In this document: positions 53,480-64,000 of the stretch, in pieces | Layout of the letters: each line of letters begins with the position of its first letter | How positions within the stretch are numbered: position 1 is the first letter of the stretch | NCBI GenBank assembly: GCA_023055425.1 | Contig: JALGPY010000002.1 | Span: 47,887,321-47,951,320, forward strand | Length of the DNA stretch: 64,000 nucleotides | Direction of reading: 5' to 3' | Origin: Linanthus parryae | Lineage: Eukaryota; Streptophyta; Magnoliopsida; Ericales; Polemoniaceae | Program-made: the position numbers and the translations under genes | The notes under the pieces: model-generated | Told to the model about the DNA's origin: nothing | The model's input: the letters and a program-made list of their open reading frames with translations, nothing else | Databases searched by the model: none

Positions 53480-55440
53480 TTCTTTAAATCTTTCCCACAT
53501 GTTTATGTCATGTATGTGTATCTGTGTGTGTGAAATAATGTGTGTGTGTATCTGTGTGTGTGTTTGTGTGTGTGTACAATAAAAATGCAATATCTCTACT
53601 AATGGCCATAACAGATAAAATTGTGATTCGATAATAGATCTCAAGCCTAATATGAATGTGGGGTCCAATAAAAAAGCTATATTGATCATTGTGATGAAGA
53701 GCTTGGCCCAATATCTATAAAACCCTAATAGTGTACGCCGTATGGAACGTGAATTTTCAACCTTTTTAGTCGCTATATAAACTAACATGGGTTTCAATCT
53801 CGCAACATGAGCCAAACGCCGCCTCCACTAGGGTTTGCGTACAATTCAAGGATTTGAAAAAGGAGTCATATAATCCTCAATTTGTTCTTAGTCTTCTGAA
53901 TCCTCAATTATGTTTTACAACTTTGATTTCAATATCATTACCGATCTAGTATTGATATTGTAGTCTTGTCACATGAACTCAACTCGACATTAGCAGTATG
54001 CTATATTCTGCTGAATTGTAGAGGGCAAATAGTCTCACACATATAGCCCAGTCTATGTTGTATAGAGATTTCGTATCACTATTATTAACTATAATTTCGA
54101 AGGTAAATTATGCTTTTTTTGTATGAAATATCTCGATTGATAAAATTTATCATGGTACATTTTTTCGCATTCCTTGTGACCTTAGAAGGAAATTGAACCA
54201 AAACATTTTTGTTTGAAAATCTTCATATCTTGAATTGTATTTTCAGTCAATTTTTTGTTCAAGTTTCTTAGGCTTAATGTGAGATATGGGTATTACAAAA
54301 TTCATATGTAGTGAACTCTTATTGGAATTGCAATTTGTATTTTTTTTTCATACTAGATAAACTGAGAATCTGAAAATATTTCGTTGTTGCATCTTTTTTT
54401 ACCAATGAACAAGTCATGTACTAACAAAGCAAGCAATATATCAATTTTACATAAAAGTCATTTGCTACTTATTTCTTTAAATTGCTCCAATCAGAATTTA
54501 TTCACATAGTGCGACTTGATTAACATGTACTATTCTGTTGTTATCATAGTTAAGGCTACGTGTACTTATTTCGCTTTTTTCATATGTTTATTTGATTTGT
54601 TTATTAAAGTCTTTCAGTGAATTTTTATTTTATTTACTTGAATTTTTTATGCCAGTTTACTTCAACAAGATGCGTCTATGTTCTATCTATGTCAAAGAAC
54701 CTTAAAAAATAAAAAATAAATATGTATTTTCACATTATTTTTCTCGCGTATGGTTTTATGTGTATAATGTATATGTCTCATTATTTAAAGTTTCTTTTAA
54801 CGCATTGGGAAAAAATAAATCGATTTTTGTAGTAATGAATTCTTAAAAATCACTTTTTGTGTTACTTTTGTGTTATTATGTCAGAGATGTCTGCGTATTC
54901 AATTTTGTCAAAGATCAAGTAAGATCGGTGATCATGACATTTCATTCACATGTAAGTGAGTCATCCCTCAGCTTTTTGTGTTGATTTATCTAACACATAC
55001 CACTCCGTTCCAGTTCTTTTTTTCTCATCTGACTTTTTTGACTCGTATCTGGGTCATTTTGACCGGGTGATTTGGATAGCAAAATAATACAATTTTTTGA
55101 TAATTTTTTCACCATTATATAGAAGAACTTTTATTCTACAACACCATGAAAAAAATATAAAAAATTACATCGATTTACTATTCAAATCACCGGGTCAAAG
55201 TGACCCAGTGAATAGTGACAAAAGTCAAATTGGGAAGAAAGAGCTGGGACAGAGTGGTACAATTTATCAAATTTTGTAAATAAAACGTTAAAATGTTATC
55301 ATCTTGTATGCATAATAAGGTTTATGCCAGAAAATATTTAGACATTCCATTATGTATTAGTGGTATATTTTATGTCAAATAAATTCAAATTGCTAAATGG
55401 TAATGTTTTGGAGACAAAACCTTGTTCATAAGTAATCTTA
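53480..55440 (+). repeat. 5' module copy P2
   Basis: Diverged copy of P1. Shared are GGCCCAA-TATCTATAAAACCC near 53704, a TATA box (CGCTATATAAAC, 53771–53782), a GGGTTTCAATCTCGCAACA leader, TTTACAACTTTGATTTCAATAT near 53910, and GATCATGACATTTCATTC near 54930. A (GT)n tract (53519–53576) lies upstream of the TATA. MITE e is inserted at 55000. The next recognisable coding exon downstream is the RNase H-like one at 57578. Confidence 0.65.
55000..55257. mobile_element. Stowaway-like MITE, copy e
   Basis: About 258 bp between TA dinucleotides; ends CCACTCCGTTCCAG / CTGGGACAGAGTGG, core GACCGGGTGATTTGG ... AATCACCGGGTCAAAGTGACC, and a central CTACAACACCATG block. The best-preserved copy of the six. 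Confidence 0.82.
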
Positions 55441-55454
55441 GAAAATTAATAATA

Positions 55455-55660
55455 TGTTGTGAATCGAGAGCAGAGAGATAAAGAGAGATGGTAAGAGAGA
55501 CAAAATAGAGGGAGAATAGTGATGTGATGTGTATTATTCTCCAACCCTACGTTTCCTTATATAGGCATTAGGGTAGGCTAATGGGTCGATAACAATGTAC
55601 AAATGGGCTTACAAAAGGTGATAGATATTCACCAATAAACTAACCCAATATTTTATAACA
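55455..55660 (-). repeat. 3' LTR of a copia-type element
   Basis: On the minus strand it runs TGTTATAAAAT ... GATTCACAACA (206 bp, TG...CA) with a TATA box in GCCTATATAAGG. The sequence immediately before it on that strand is the polypurine tract GAAGGGGGAG. Internal sequence extends to higher coordinates (55671 to about 56000) and includes the CCTCGTTAAAACCTTGCTAGG stretch familiar from plant copia elements. No matching 5' LTR was found, so the element is truncated. Confidence 0.65.
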
Positions 55661-55999
55661 CTCCCCCTTCAATATTCACCACTTATAAAGTCTCACTAAA
55701 ATCTTGTCATGAAAAAACCAGTGCGAAAAAATCAATGACTAAGGAAAAAGAGTACATCGGTGAATACTATTTGCTCAGCAATGGTGATAACATTATTTTG
55801 GAACGCATCTGAATAATCTTCGCAGCCTCGTTAAAACCTTGCTAGGAAAATTCCGTGTGACAAAAACTTGTACCGAAGAAAAAAGAGTGATGCGCTACTA
55901 GCATTTGCTTAGACCTCCCACTCATTGGAACATCTTTTTACCGGAAAAAATGAATTTATTGCAAAAATAATAATCTAAAAATAAACGATTAACAATCAT

Positions 56000-57570
56000 A
56001 ATATAATGCGTATGCGCCTAAACTACTCGCGCGTGTACACTTTCAAATTGCTTCAGGCAAATATTATTTCTCATGGGTACCAACATCCATGGAATTTTAT
56101 ATTTATGTGATGTATTTATAACTAGTTACTTTTCAACTGATGTTTTGTTGTTCCTTAGTCCCCAAGACTAATACGACACATTATTCTCACCACGAGATGA
56201 TTATATTTATGAAAATTTATCATGATTCATACCATATCATGTTTCTCATTTTATAAGTCCCACGCGAAGAAGCGGATATAAACCACAAGACAAATCCCAC
56301 GCATACAGTGGATAGTAGTCTCAATTCGCACGCTTAACAGCGGATATACAATATCTACATAAATCTCGGATACGTAGTGTATGCATAGACAGTAATTTAT
56401 GCTTCGGGTTGTTAGGTACTTTGAGTACATTATATTATGCTTTTAAAATTTAAATGATTGTACCCGAGCAATTTACCATGCATATGTTGACTTTATTTTG
56501 GCCAATAACTATTTAGTAAACATTCTGCCCATAAAATAATCATATAGTTTTTATAGCGTTTTCTCAATTGCATCATCATTATTAGTACGATCTACTATTG
56601 TATTGAGGTACCTTTAGCTACTTCCAGACCTATTAGTCTCTTCCAGGGCTATTTAATTACCAACGTTGAATATAAGATATGAATAGCCCTGAAAAATTCC
56701 AATTATTTTGATTGTTATAAACACAAGTTTTTTTGCATTCTCTTAATTAAAACTTCTACATTTTTCTTGAAATGTCTATGATGCAGCTTCAAGCTATGAA
56801 TGAACTCCAACATTATGAGTCAGTGTATCCACAATCTCAATAAAAGTATTATTCAATTCTGCGTACAATTTATGTTCTTTGAACCTTGAATTTTGGAAAA
56901 AGAAAACCAAATGTGAGCATAATCAAGTGATGATTTGTTCATAACAAGTCAAATTGAAGATTTCTCTGTCATTTTTTCCCTTGTTATCTGAGTTAGTTTC
57001 TCCAGTGGAATTCTTGGTTCCAATTAGAGAGAAAAATATTGTGCATATATAGAAAAATTGGTACGAAAAGAATTTATGAATCTCCATTTGATTGGATAAA
57101 TATGATATTTTAATTTTTCTTTTTCTTTTTTGATAAATAATTTTTTTGTTATAGGGGAAATGAAAAGCACAATGATATTAAACTAAAGAAGGGATATTTT
57201 GCAGTGTCCAGTTATAAGTGTTTGAGTTTCATAAACATTTTCTTTCAGAAAATGTTTTTTTAGATGTTTCATATGAACATGTATCTTGTAATAATTTATG
57301 TCTTCTCTTATTTTTTTAATCAATTTTTTTATTATCTGAGTTTTCTATCAGTTCTAAATAGTAAAACCAATTTGCCAGGAACTTATATTTTCAAAAAAAC
57401 ATTCCAAAATTGTTTTCGTTTGCTAGTTTCAATCTTATAAATTTTGTGTATTTGTTATTCCAATTGCTTTCTTACATAAATACACTCTGAACTCTTTAGC
57501 TGAATATATAAAGAATGTTTGTACAAATCTCAGGATGTAGCTCAGTAGCTAACATATAATCTTTTGTGTT
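56000..57570. other. AT-rich stretch, nothing recognised
   Basis: Lies between the truncated LTR element and the RNase H-like exon; no coding or repeat signal supported. Confidence 0.35.
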
Positions 57571-57577
57571 TCTGCAG

Positions 57578-58048
57578 GTAACATCAAACTCCATGTTTGT
57601 GGAAGCTATGGAGAGAACTCTCTCTGGAGGATTCAGAGGGATATTCATGAGTGTGAATGGAGAGTGGTGGCTTGGCTACCACGGACACCTGGAAAGCACT
57701 TCGAGGCTCGAAGCAGAACTGTGGGCCATCTATCGGGGTCTCACAATTTTGCACGAGGAAGGTTGGTTCAACATTGAAGTTGAATGAATTTTCCAAGAAG
57801 CAATTTTCCTCGTCAACACAGAGTTCACCATGCAAAGCATTTTGAGAGAGATCGCCATGCAGATAAGAATTCTCTTTCGTGGGAACAGGTGCATGCTGTT
57901 CTACACCTCGAGAGAGAAGATTTCAATTGCCAATTCTCTTGCAAAAATGGGAGCGGAAAATGCGGAGGTACTGGTCCTTTATCAGACCCGCCCAAGCCAT
58001 CTTAATCCATTAGAAAAGACATGTAATTTACGTAATTTATGTCTTTGA
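57578..58048 (+). pseudogene. RNase H-like (RVT_3) domain exon with one nonsense codon
   Basis: Follows a TTTCTGCAG acceptor. The frame gives GEWWLGYHGHLESTSRLEAELWAIYRGLTILHEEGWFNIEVE, then TGA (57785–57787). It continues in the same frame with QEAIFLVNTEF...SLAKMGAENAEVLVLYQT to a stop at 58046–58048. The EAELWAIYRGL stretch is the typical second active-site block of plant RVT_3 RNase H domains. The TGA falls where the conserved VESD/VECD aspartate block is expected. An upstream exon with a start codon was not identified. Apart from the single stop the 157-codon frame is open, so decay is recent. Confidence 0.7.
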
Positions 58049-59445
58049 ATTTTGTCACCGGTTAGGAAAACATGAACAATGTACTCTCTTAATAATTCCA
58101 AATAATATATAATATTTTGCATATTTTTGTTTCAGGTTCACAAAGATTATTTTAGTTACTGGATTTCAAATAGTCTTCAGCTTGCTGGTTAACTTCCAGA
58201 TCATTTAAAGACATTTCTCAAAACGCCTGGTTGTGCATTTAAACTGTCTTGCACTTAACATGTTTCTGATCTTTCTACAAATTTGTTATATGTACATAAA
58301 TTATGTGAAGAACATCATGTTAGATTCATTTTAATGCCCAATCATTCTGTAATCAGGATCTAACAACGCACAGAATATATAAGGGTTTGAGTATAAAATG
58401 TGACCACCCGTCACATGTTTATTGTAAAAATTATCGATTAACGATAAACACGTGATTATCAACCAGTTTGGCACTTTCAGACATCCAAAACTCAACCAGC
58501 ATGACACACAATCCTCTGAAACCAATTGTAATCAAATTTCTGAAAAATTTGTACATGAATGAAATTACTCAAAAGCTAAACGAGATCGTCAAAATGATAT
58601 TTTCATAAAATATAGCAATTAAACAATAAATTACAGATTTCACTATAGGGAACATATTTAACTACAATACAATTTTGAGCTACGACACCGCGATCCAGTC
58701 GCGCTCCAGCTCAACCTGTAAAATAGAGGGGTGAGCCAAACAGCCAGTAGGTACCGCCTAACCACTAGCGTCGAAATCTAAAATCTACATAACACAACAA
58801 CCCGTTATCACACAACAACACGCGGCACCAAATATACAATCACGGTGATTTATCGATCACCAGATAGTCATAAAGCTATAAAAATCACACAACCAGTATA
58901 TACGATATATATTATAAATGCAGAAATTTAGAAGTTAGATTTATCTTACCTTTTTTCTACGAAGCCAAAACAACAGCCACCAGAACTTTAGACAGCCAAA
59001 ACAAACAATCTAAGTAGTTCCATTTGAAGAACATTGCCCATGGACGAAAGGAGACAACCTCATAAGTTTCATATCTACCAACTAAACTAATTCAAAGTTA
59101 AAACAAAAATTTGCTTATAACTCACTGCCCAAAGAATAGGACGAAGGAAAAAACCATATAGTAAGAAAAAGACACCTCGAAAAGAAGGCTTATCATGAAA
59201 TTATTTTGGTATTTTTCCTCTTTAACCAAAGTCAGTAAGAAAAATCCACCCAACTCTTCTTCTCAAAACTTATGAGAAATTCATCTCCTTTGTGCTACTT
59301 GACTTGTTACTAACCATAATACTTTTAGCTATTTAGATTAGTAGCATAGGCCAATAATTAGTTACTGACTTAGAACTTGTCACATAGCCACTGTTTGATA
59401 GAGATGGAAAAATCCAAAATAATCACAATTTTATGTAAAAATATA
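58049..59445. other. Non-coding stretch, nothing recognised
   Basis: Downstream of the RNase H-like pseudogene; only short ORFs, no domain-like peptides. Confidence 0.35.
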
Positions 59446-59702
59446 CTTCATTTGTTTTTTCTCTTTCTTCCAGTTTTGACTTTTACTACTATTCATCAGG
59501 TCAATTTGACCCAATGATTTGATTAGCGATACAATGCAATTTTTTGATAAATTTTCATAGTGTTGTATAGTAGACTTTACTCTACAACACTGTGAAAAAT
59601 TACTGAAAATTTCATCGATTTGCTAACCAAATCATCGGTTCAAAGTGACAAGTCTGCGGATAAAAAAATCAAAAGTGGAAGAAAGGGAAGAAACAACCCA
59701 AG
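59446..59702. mobile_element. Stowaway-like MITE, copy f
   Basis: About 257 bp between TA dinucleotides; ATTCATCAGGTCAATTTGACC ... ATCATCGGTTCAAAGTGAC core and a central TAGACTTTACTCTACAACACTG block. More diverged than copy e. Confidence 0.7.
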
Positions 59703-60685
59703 TACCATACAGTTAACTAACTGAATGATCATGAGCATAAACAATCCAATCACATGCATGCACGTCTAAAAAAAATAAACAAATAAATCTTCATTTCCAT
59801 CATATTTACAACTAGTTTCCCTTAATTTACAAACAATTGCAACAATGTACTCTATAAATTAAAAAATACAAATGTACACATGATCACACTAAAATAAACC
59901 ACAATCAATCCCTCTTGTCACCTCGCAACTTTTAAACAGATGATTGGCGCTTTCTAGCGCCGCATTCCAACATTGCGAATTAGGTTTTCTGCAACCAATA
60001 AGGCCCCTCGCCATCCCTTCCATGCAGGAAATAGTTTTATTTAGGTAATTTTTGTTTCCAATACTTGATAAGACAATTTTTCACAAAGCCAGATGATATA
60101 TGACCTACCTGAAAACTTATTTTACAGCCAGACGATAACCCGACGATACGGTGTATTCCCCATTATCTGAATGATATTAAAGAACATTGTCAGCTTCGGC
60201 AACAGCAGGGATTTCCAAACGGAGAATTCGGCAGTAGCAAGATGGTACATCTACTAAATTGGAGAGCGCAAGCAGTCTCACAAGAATAGTCCACTCGGTG
60301 TAGTTCACAAACTGCATTATTATTAACTACTATTTGGAAGGTAAGTTGTTCTTTTCTTGTATGAGACAACTCGATGTTTACAATTTATTATGTGATAATT
60401 GTTTTCATTCTCGATCATCCTTAGAAGAAAATCCGTACTTAACAATTCTGTTTTGAATTTTACGTACCTTAGTTAAAATTTTCGGGTAAATGTTTCCAAG
60501 TTTCTTAGGCTAAATATGTGATATCTGAGGAGTACCCAATCCATTTGTTGTGAAACCGTATTTTAACTCAATTCCGTACTCTTACGACTTAACATTAAAT
60601 TTAACAAGATTTAGTTTAGGCACATCATTTCATTTAGTTATACATATATAAGTCATTGAATAAGTTGTGTAACTAATATAACAAG

Positions 60686-60994
60686 GCCTCGTTTGGGTAG
60701 CAGCATAAGGGGGCAGCATAGCATAACTTATGCTCCCTTTTTTTACATCCAGTGTTTAGGTGCCGGTATAGGGGGAGCATAATTTATACCCCTAACATAA
60801 CATTTTCAATTTTTTTGAAGAAAAGTTATACCACCTCCCCCGATGTATAAGGCTGGATATGGGGAAGCATTATAACTCACTAAATGGTTTTCATCAAAAT
60901 ACCCTTTGTACCTTCACCCTAATTCCTACCCCTTATCCCCAGATCTTACAACATCAATCCAAATTCTATCATTGTCGTTACAATTTGTTCTGAA
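60686..60994. mobile_element. 309-bp insertion between 88-bp direct repeats (copy in P4)
   Basis: Direct repeats 60598–60685 and 60995–61082 have equal length (88 bp). The insert begins GCCTCGTTTGGGTAGCAGC. Same structure as 45077–45374. Confidence 0.5.
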
Positions 60995-61081
60995 AATTTA
61001 ACAAGTTTTAGTTTTGGCACATCATTTCATTTGGTTATACATATATTAGTCATTGAATAAGTTGTGTAACTAATATAACAA

Positions 61082-63939
61082 GAGTAAAAGACATTTTTCA
61101 CCCTTCGAGTATCGATTAAATGCATTTTCCCCTGATCTATCAATAAATACTTTTTGTACCCCTGTCAGTGGATGGAGGGTGGACAGATACCACCGTTCTG
61201 TTACAATCCGTTAGGGGGTGCAAACTGAAATTTTGTGACCATTTTACCCTTACAAATTGTGGACAAATAACACCTTTTTTATTTATTATATATTCATCAT
61301 GTTCTTGATGTTCTTGGTATTCTTGAGCACCACCTCCACTACCACCGAATAACAACCACGACCATCACAACCACCACCAACCACCACCACCTGCACCATC
61401 ACCAACAAGAACAAGAAGAAGAACAACAATCTGAAATACAAGTTATAAATCCAAGTTATACTCTTTGAGATCTTAATGCATACAAAACGTCACCAAAAAC
61501 AAGAACCCATACCAAAATTTACCACCAATTCTCCTACTCCACCTCTTAGCTTCCACTTAACCATCCACCGACCACCACCATTACCCTTTTGCACCATCAA
61601 AACTCCATCCTATCACCACCATACCTACTACCTCCATTATTCCTTCACCACCACTCAAATACCCAACACCACAACCACCTACCTAATACCAGCCTACCTC
61701 AAACTCCATGGCCAAACAACATGCAAACCACCACAAAATCTCCACAATAACCACCATTGTAACAACATGTTAACACCGTTCACAATAAGACTACACCATC
61801 ACAGTTCAGCACCTACTACTCCATCACCAGGACCATTCACCTCCTCTGCCATCACCGACCATGGCCTGTAAATCCACAGCCACTGAAACCACCTACTGAC
61901 CACCTAAACAACAACCAGCTACTCACTTCCATGCCTCCACCTGAATAACCACTGTTCAAACACAACTGAACAACCATCAACCACTGATTGATCCTTCACC
62001 AGAACTGCGACCCAAATCTCCCGAACCACTGAACACCACAACCTGTAAAACCCACTTGAAACCGTTACAGCAACCCACACCTCACAAGCTCCTCCTCCCA
62101 TGAACTTCAGCCAATACCTCCACCCAATTACGGCCACCATTATCTCCTCCAACTGAGGAGTCTGTAATCACTTATCTGCGGAACGCTCGGTTGAAGAAGA
62201 CACGACAGAGTTTCTTTCAAAGCTTGCTGCGAGAAGGTTCAATCAAGAGATGGAGGGTTGTGATGTTGGACCTAATTTGGTCTAGGCATATGGTGGGTCT
62301 TCGAATTGCGGTGGAGGAGGTAGATTTGTTAGAGGCAATATGGTGGTTTATGGATCTGGATGTTCATGTTCTGGTGGTAACAGCGACCGGGCAGCAGATA
62401 AAGGGATGGTGATTCAGGGATCTGGGTCTTCCTGGGATGGTGATTCAGGGATCTGGGTCTTCCGGTTGCCCAGGAAGACCCAGATCCCTGAGTCACCATC
62501 CCTTTATCTGTTGCTCAGTCGCTGCTATCACCAGAACCTGAAGATCCAGATCCATGAACCACCATATGGCCGCTAACAAAGCTACCTACACCACCACAAT
62601 CCGAAGACCCACTAGATGCCTGAACTAAATTAGGTCCAACAGCCCAACCCTCCACCTCTTGATTGGCCCTTCTCGCGGCGATCTTAGAAAAGAAACTATG
62701 TCGTGTCTTCTTCAATCGAGCATTCCACATATAAGCGATTACAGACTCTTCAGTTGGAGGAAATAATGGTAGCCGTAGTTGGGTGGACGAACTCGCCGGG
62801 GTTCATGGGAGCAGGAGCTTGTGCGGTGTTGGGTTACTGTAACGGTTTCATGTGGGTTTTGCAGGTTGTGGTGTTCAGTGGTTCATGGGTTTTAAGTCGC
62901 AGTTCCGGTGAAGGATCAATCATTGGTTGATGGTTGTTTAGTTGGGTTTGAAGGGTGGTTGTTCAGGTGGAGGCATGGATGTGTGTTGCTGGTAGTTGTT
63001 TAGGTGGTCAGTAGGTGGCTTCAGTGGACGCGGATTTACAGGCCATGGTCTGTGATGGCGGAGAAGGTGAATGGTCCTTGTGATGGAGTAGGAGGATCTG
63101 AACTGTGATGGTGTAGTCTTATTGTGAAGGGTGTTAACAGGTTGTATAGTGGTGGTCATTGTGGATATTTTGTGGTGGTTTGCAGGTTGTTTTGGCTATG
63201 GAGTTGTAGGAAGGCTGGTATTAGGTAGGTGGTTGTGGTGTTAGGTTATTGAGTGATGGTGAAGGAGTAATTGATGTAGGTCTGATGGTGATAGGATGGG
63301 GTTTTAATGGTGCAAAAGGGAAATGGTTGGTGGTCTGGTGATTGTGAAGGCAGAGACTATTATGGAGTTGGTTGGTGTAATGTTGATATTGTTGGTGAAT
63401 GGTGGATGGTTAAGTGGAAGCTAAGAGGTGGAGTAGGAGAATTGGTGTTAAATTTTTTGTTTGGGTTCTGAATTTTAGTGATGTTTTTGTCCGCAACAGG
63501 ATGTCAAAGAGTGTAACCTGGATTTATAACTTGTACTTTAAATTGTTGTTGTTGGTGGTGGTGGTGGTGGTGGTGGTGTTGGTGGTAGTGGAGGCGGTGC
63601 TCAAGAACATCATGAATTTAATTATTTGTCCCAATTTGTAAGGGTAAAATGGTCACCAAAAAGTTAGTTTTCACCCCTCTACTAACGGATTGTAGCAGAA
63701 GTGTGGTATATGTCCACCCTCCGCCACTGACAGGGGTGCAAAAAGTATTTATCGATACTCAGATGGTGGAAAATGTCTTTTAATCTCGCCAAATATTAGG
63801 GGTAATTATGTCTTTTTGTCCCTCCGTTAGTGCGGTGTTAAATTTTAATTTTGACAGATGTGTAAAAAGTATTTATAGTTAGATCAGAGGGTAAAATGTA
63901 TTTAATCGATACTCTGAAGGAGGAAAATGTCTTTTACCC
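61082..63939. mobile_element. Giant foldback element B (2.9 kb near-palindrome)
   Basis: Second copy of element A, with ends GAGTAAAAGACATT and AATGTCTTTTACCC and the arm junction at about 62460–62470. Near the centre a piece (GGGATGGTGATTCAGGGATCTGGGTCTTCC) is tandemly doubled, unlike A. A coding-like frame in the right arm (minus strand, 62730–62515) parallels 47099–46824 in A. Confidence 0.82.
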
Positions 63940-64000
63940 ATATCAAACGAAATGTCAATTTTACATATGGTGGTCATTTAGTATTTATTTCATCGAATGG

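Larger units (their letters stand above)
60224..64000 (+). repeat. 5' module copy P4 (runs off the window)
   Basis: Begins with the ATCTACTAAATTGGAGAG leader block of P1 and continues colinear with P3, including the same 0.3-kb insertion and the same foldback element at the same site. Module sequence resumes after 63939 (AATGTCAATTTTACAT). The shared insertions show that P3 and P4 were duplicated after both elements had landed. Confidence 0.65.

Noticed and set aside
53519..53576. Thr/His-rich coding frames on the minus strand
   Set aside because: Produced by the (GT)n microsatellite.
57533..57560. tRNA-like 'GGATGTAGCTCAGTAGC' phrase
   Set aside because: Only an A-box-like stretch; no B box, no tRNA fold downstream.

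Overview
This is nuclear DNA of a flowering plant. The evidence is AT-rich sequence, GT–AG introns, L1-type LINEs carrying DUF4283, copia and gypsy remnants, Stowaway/hAT/Mutator-type foldback elements, and a nine-exon chloroplast-type sugar kinase gene. It looks like a eudicot, perhaps an asterid, but the sequence alone does not settle the species. Most of the window is transposable-element-derived. Only two gene models look intact.

Layout. (1) 0.1–3.4 kb: a 5' module with a TATA box, leading to a frameshifted copy of a small two-exon gene. (2) 4–6.3 kb: two Stowaway-like MITEs and a 1.2-kb foldback element. (3) 7.6–13.7 kb: two antisense LINE fragments, a further MITE and unrecognised ORFs. 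(4) 13.7–20.7 kb: a full-length but decayed LINE with 14-bp target-site duplications (TSDs). A second LINE 3' end is nested inside it, flanked by an unusually long 133-bp TSD. (5) 20.7–30 kb: two inverted copies of a gene 5' end, gypsy and copia remnants, and an apparently intact small gene of about 130 aa. Its start codon sits at an exon end, and its intron carries a 770-bp Mutator-like foldback with a perfect 9-bp TSD. (6) 31–39.2 kb, minus strand: a complete FGGY-family kinase gene (XK-1/D-ribulose kinase type, 490 aa predicted). A 4-kb LINE with an 18-bp TSD sits in intron 7 in antisense orientation. (7) 40.3–42.1 kb: a small LTR retrotransposon with two about 448-bp LTRs. (8) 44.7–64 kb: diverged copies of the 5' module seen at 0.1–2.4 kb, split by insertions. 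These include two copies of a giant (about 2.8 kb) near-palindromic foldback element. This region also holds a tRNA-derived retroposon, a copia-type LTR and an RNase H-like pseudogene.

No prokaryote-style system, CRISPR array or intact tRNA/rRNA gene is present. The kinase gene probably functions in plastid sugar phosphorylation. The small-protein gene family, repeated and rearranged across the window, is the main element of unknown function. Most other features record transposition and local duplication, and the clean TSDs allow insertion order to be read.
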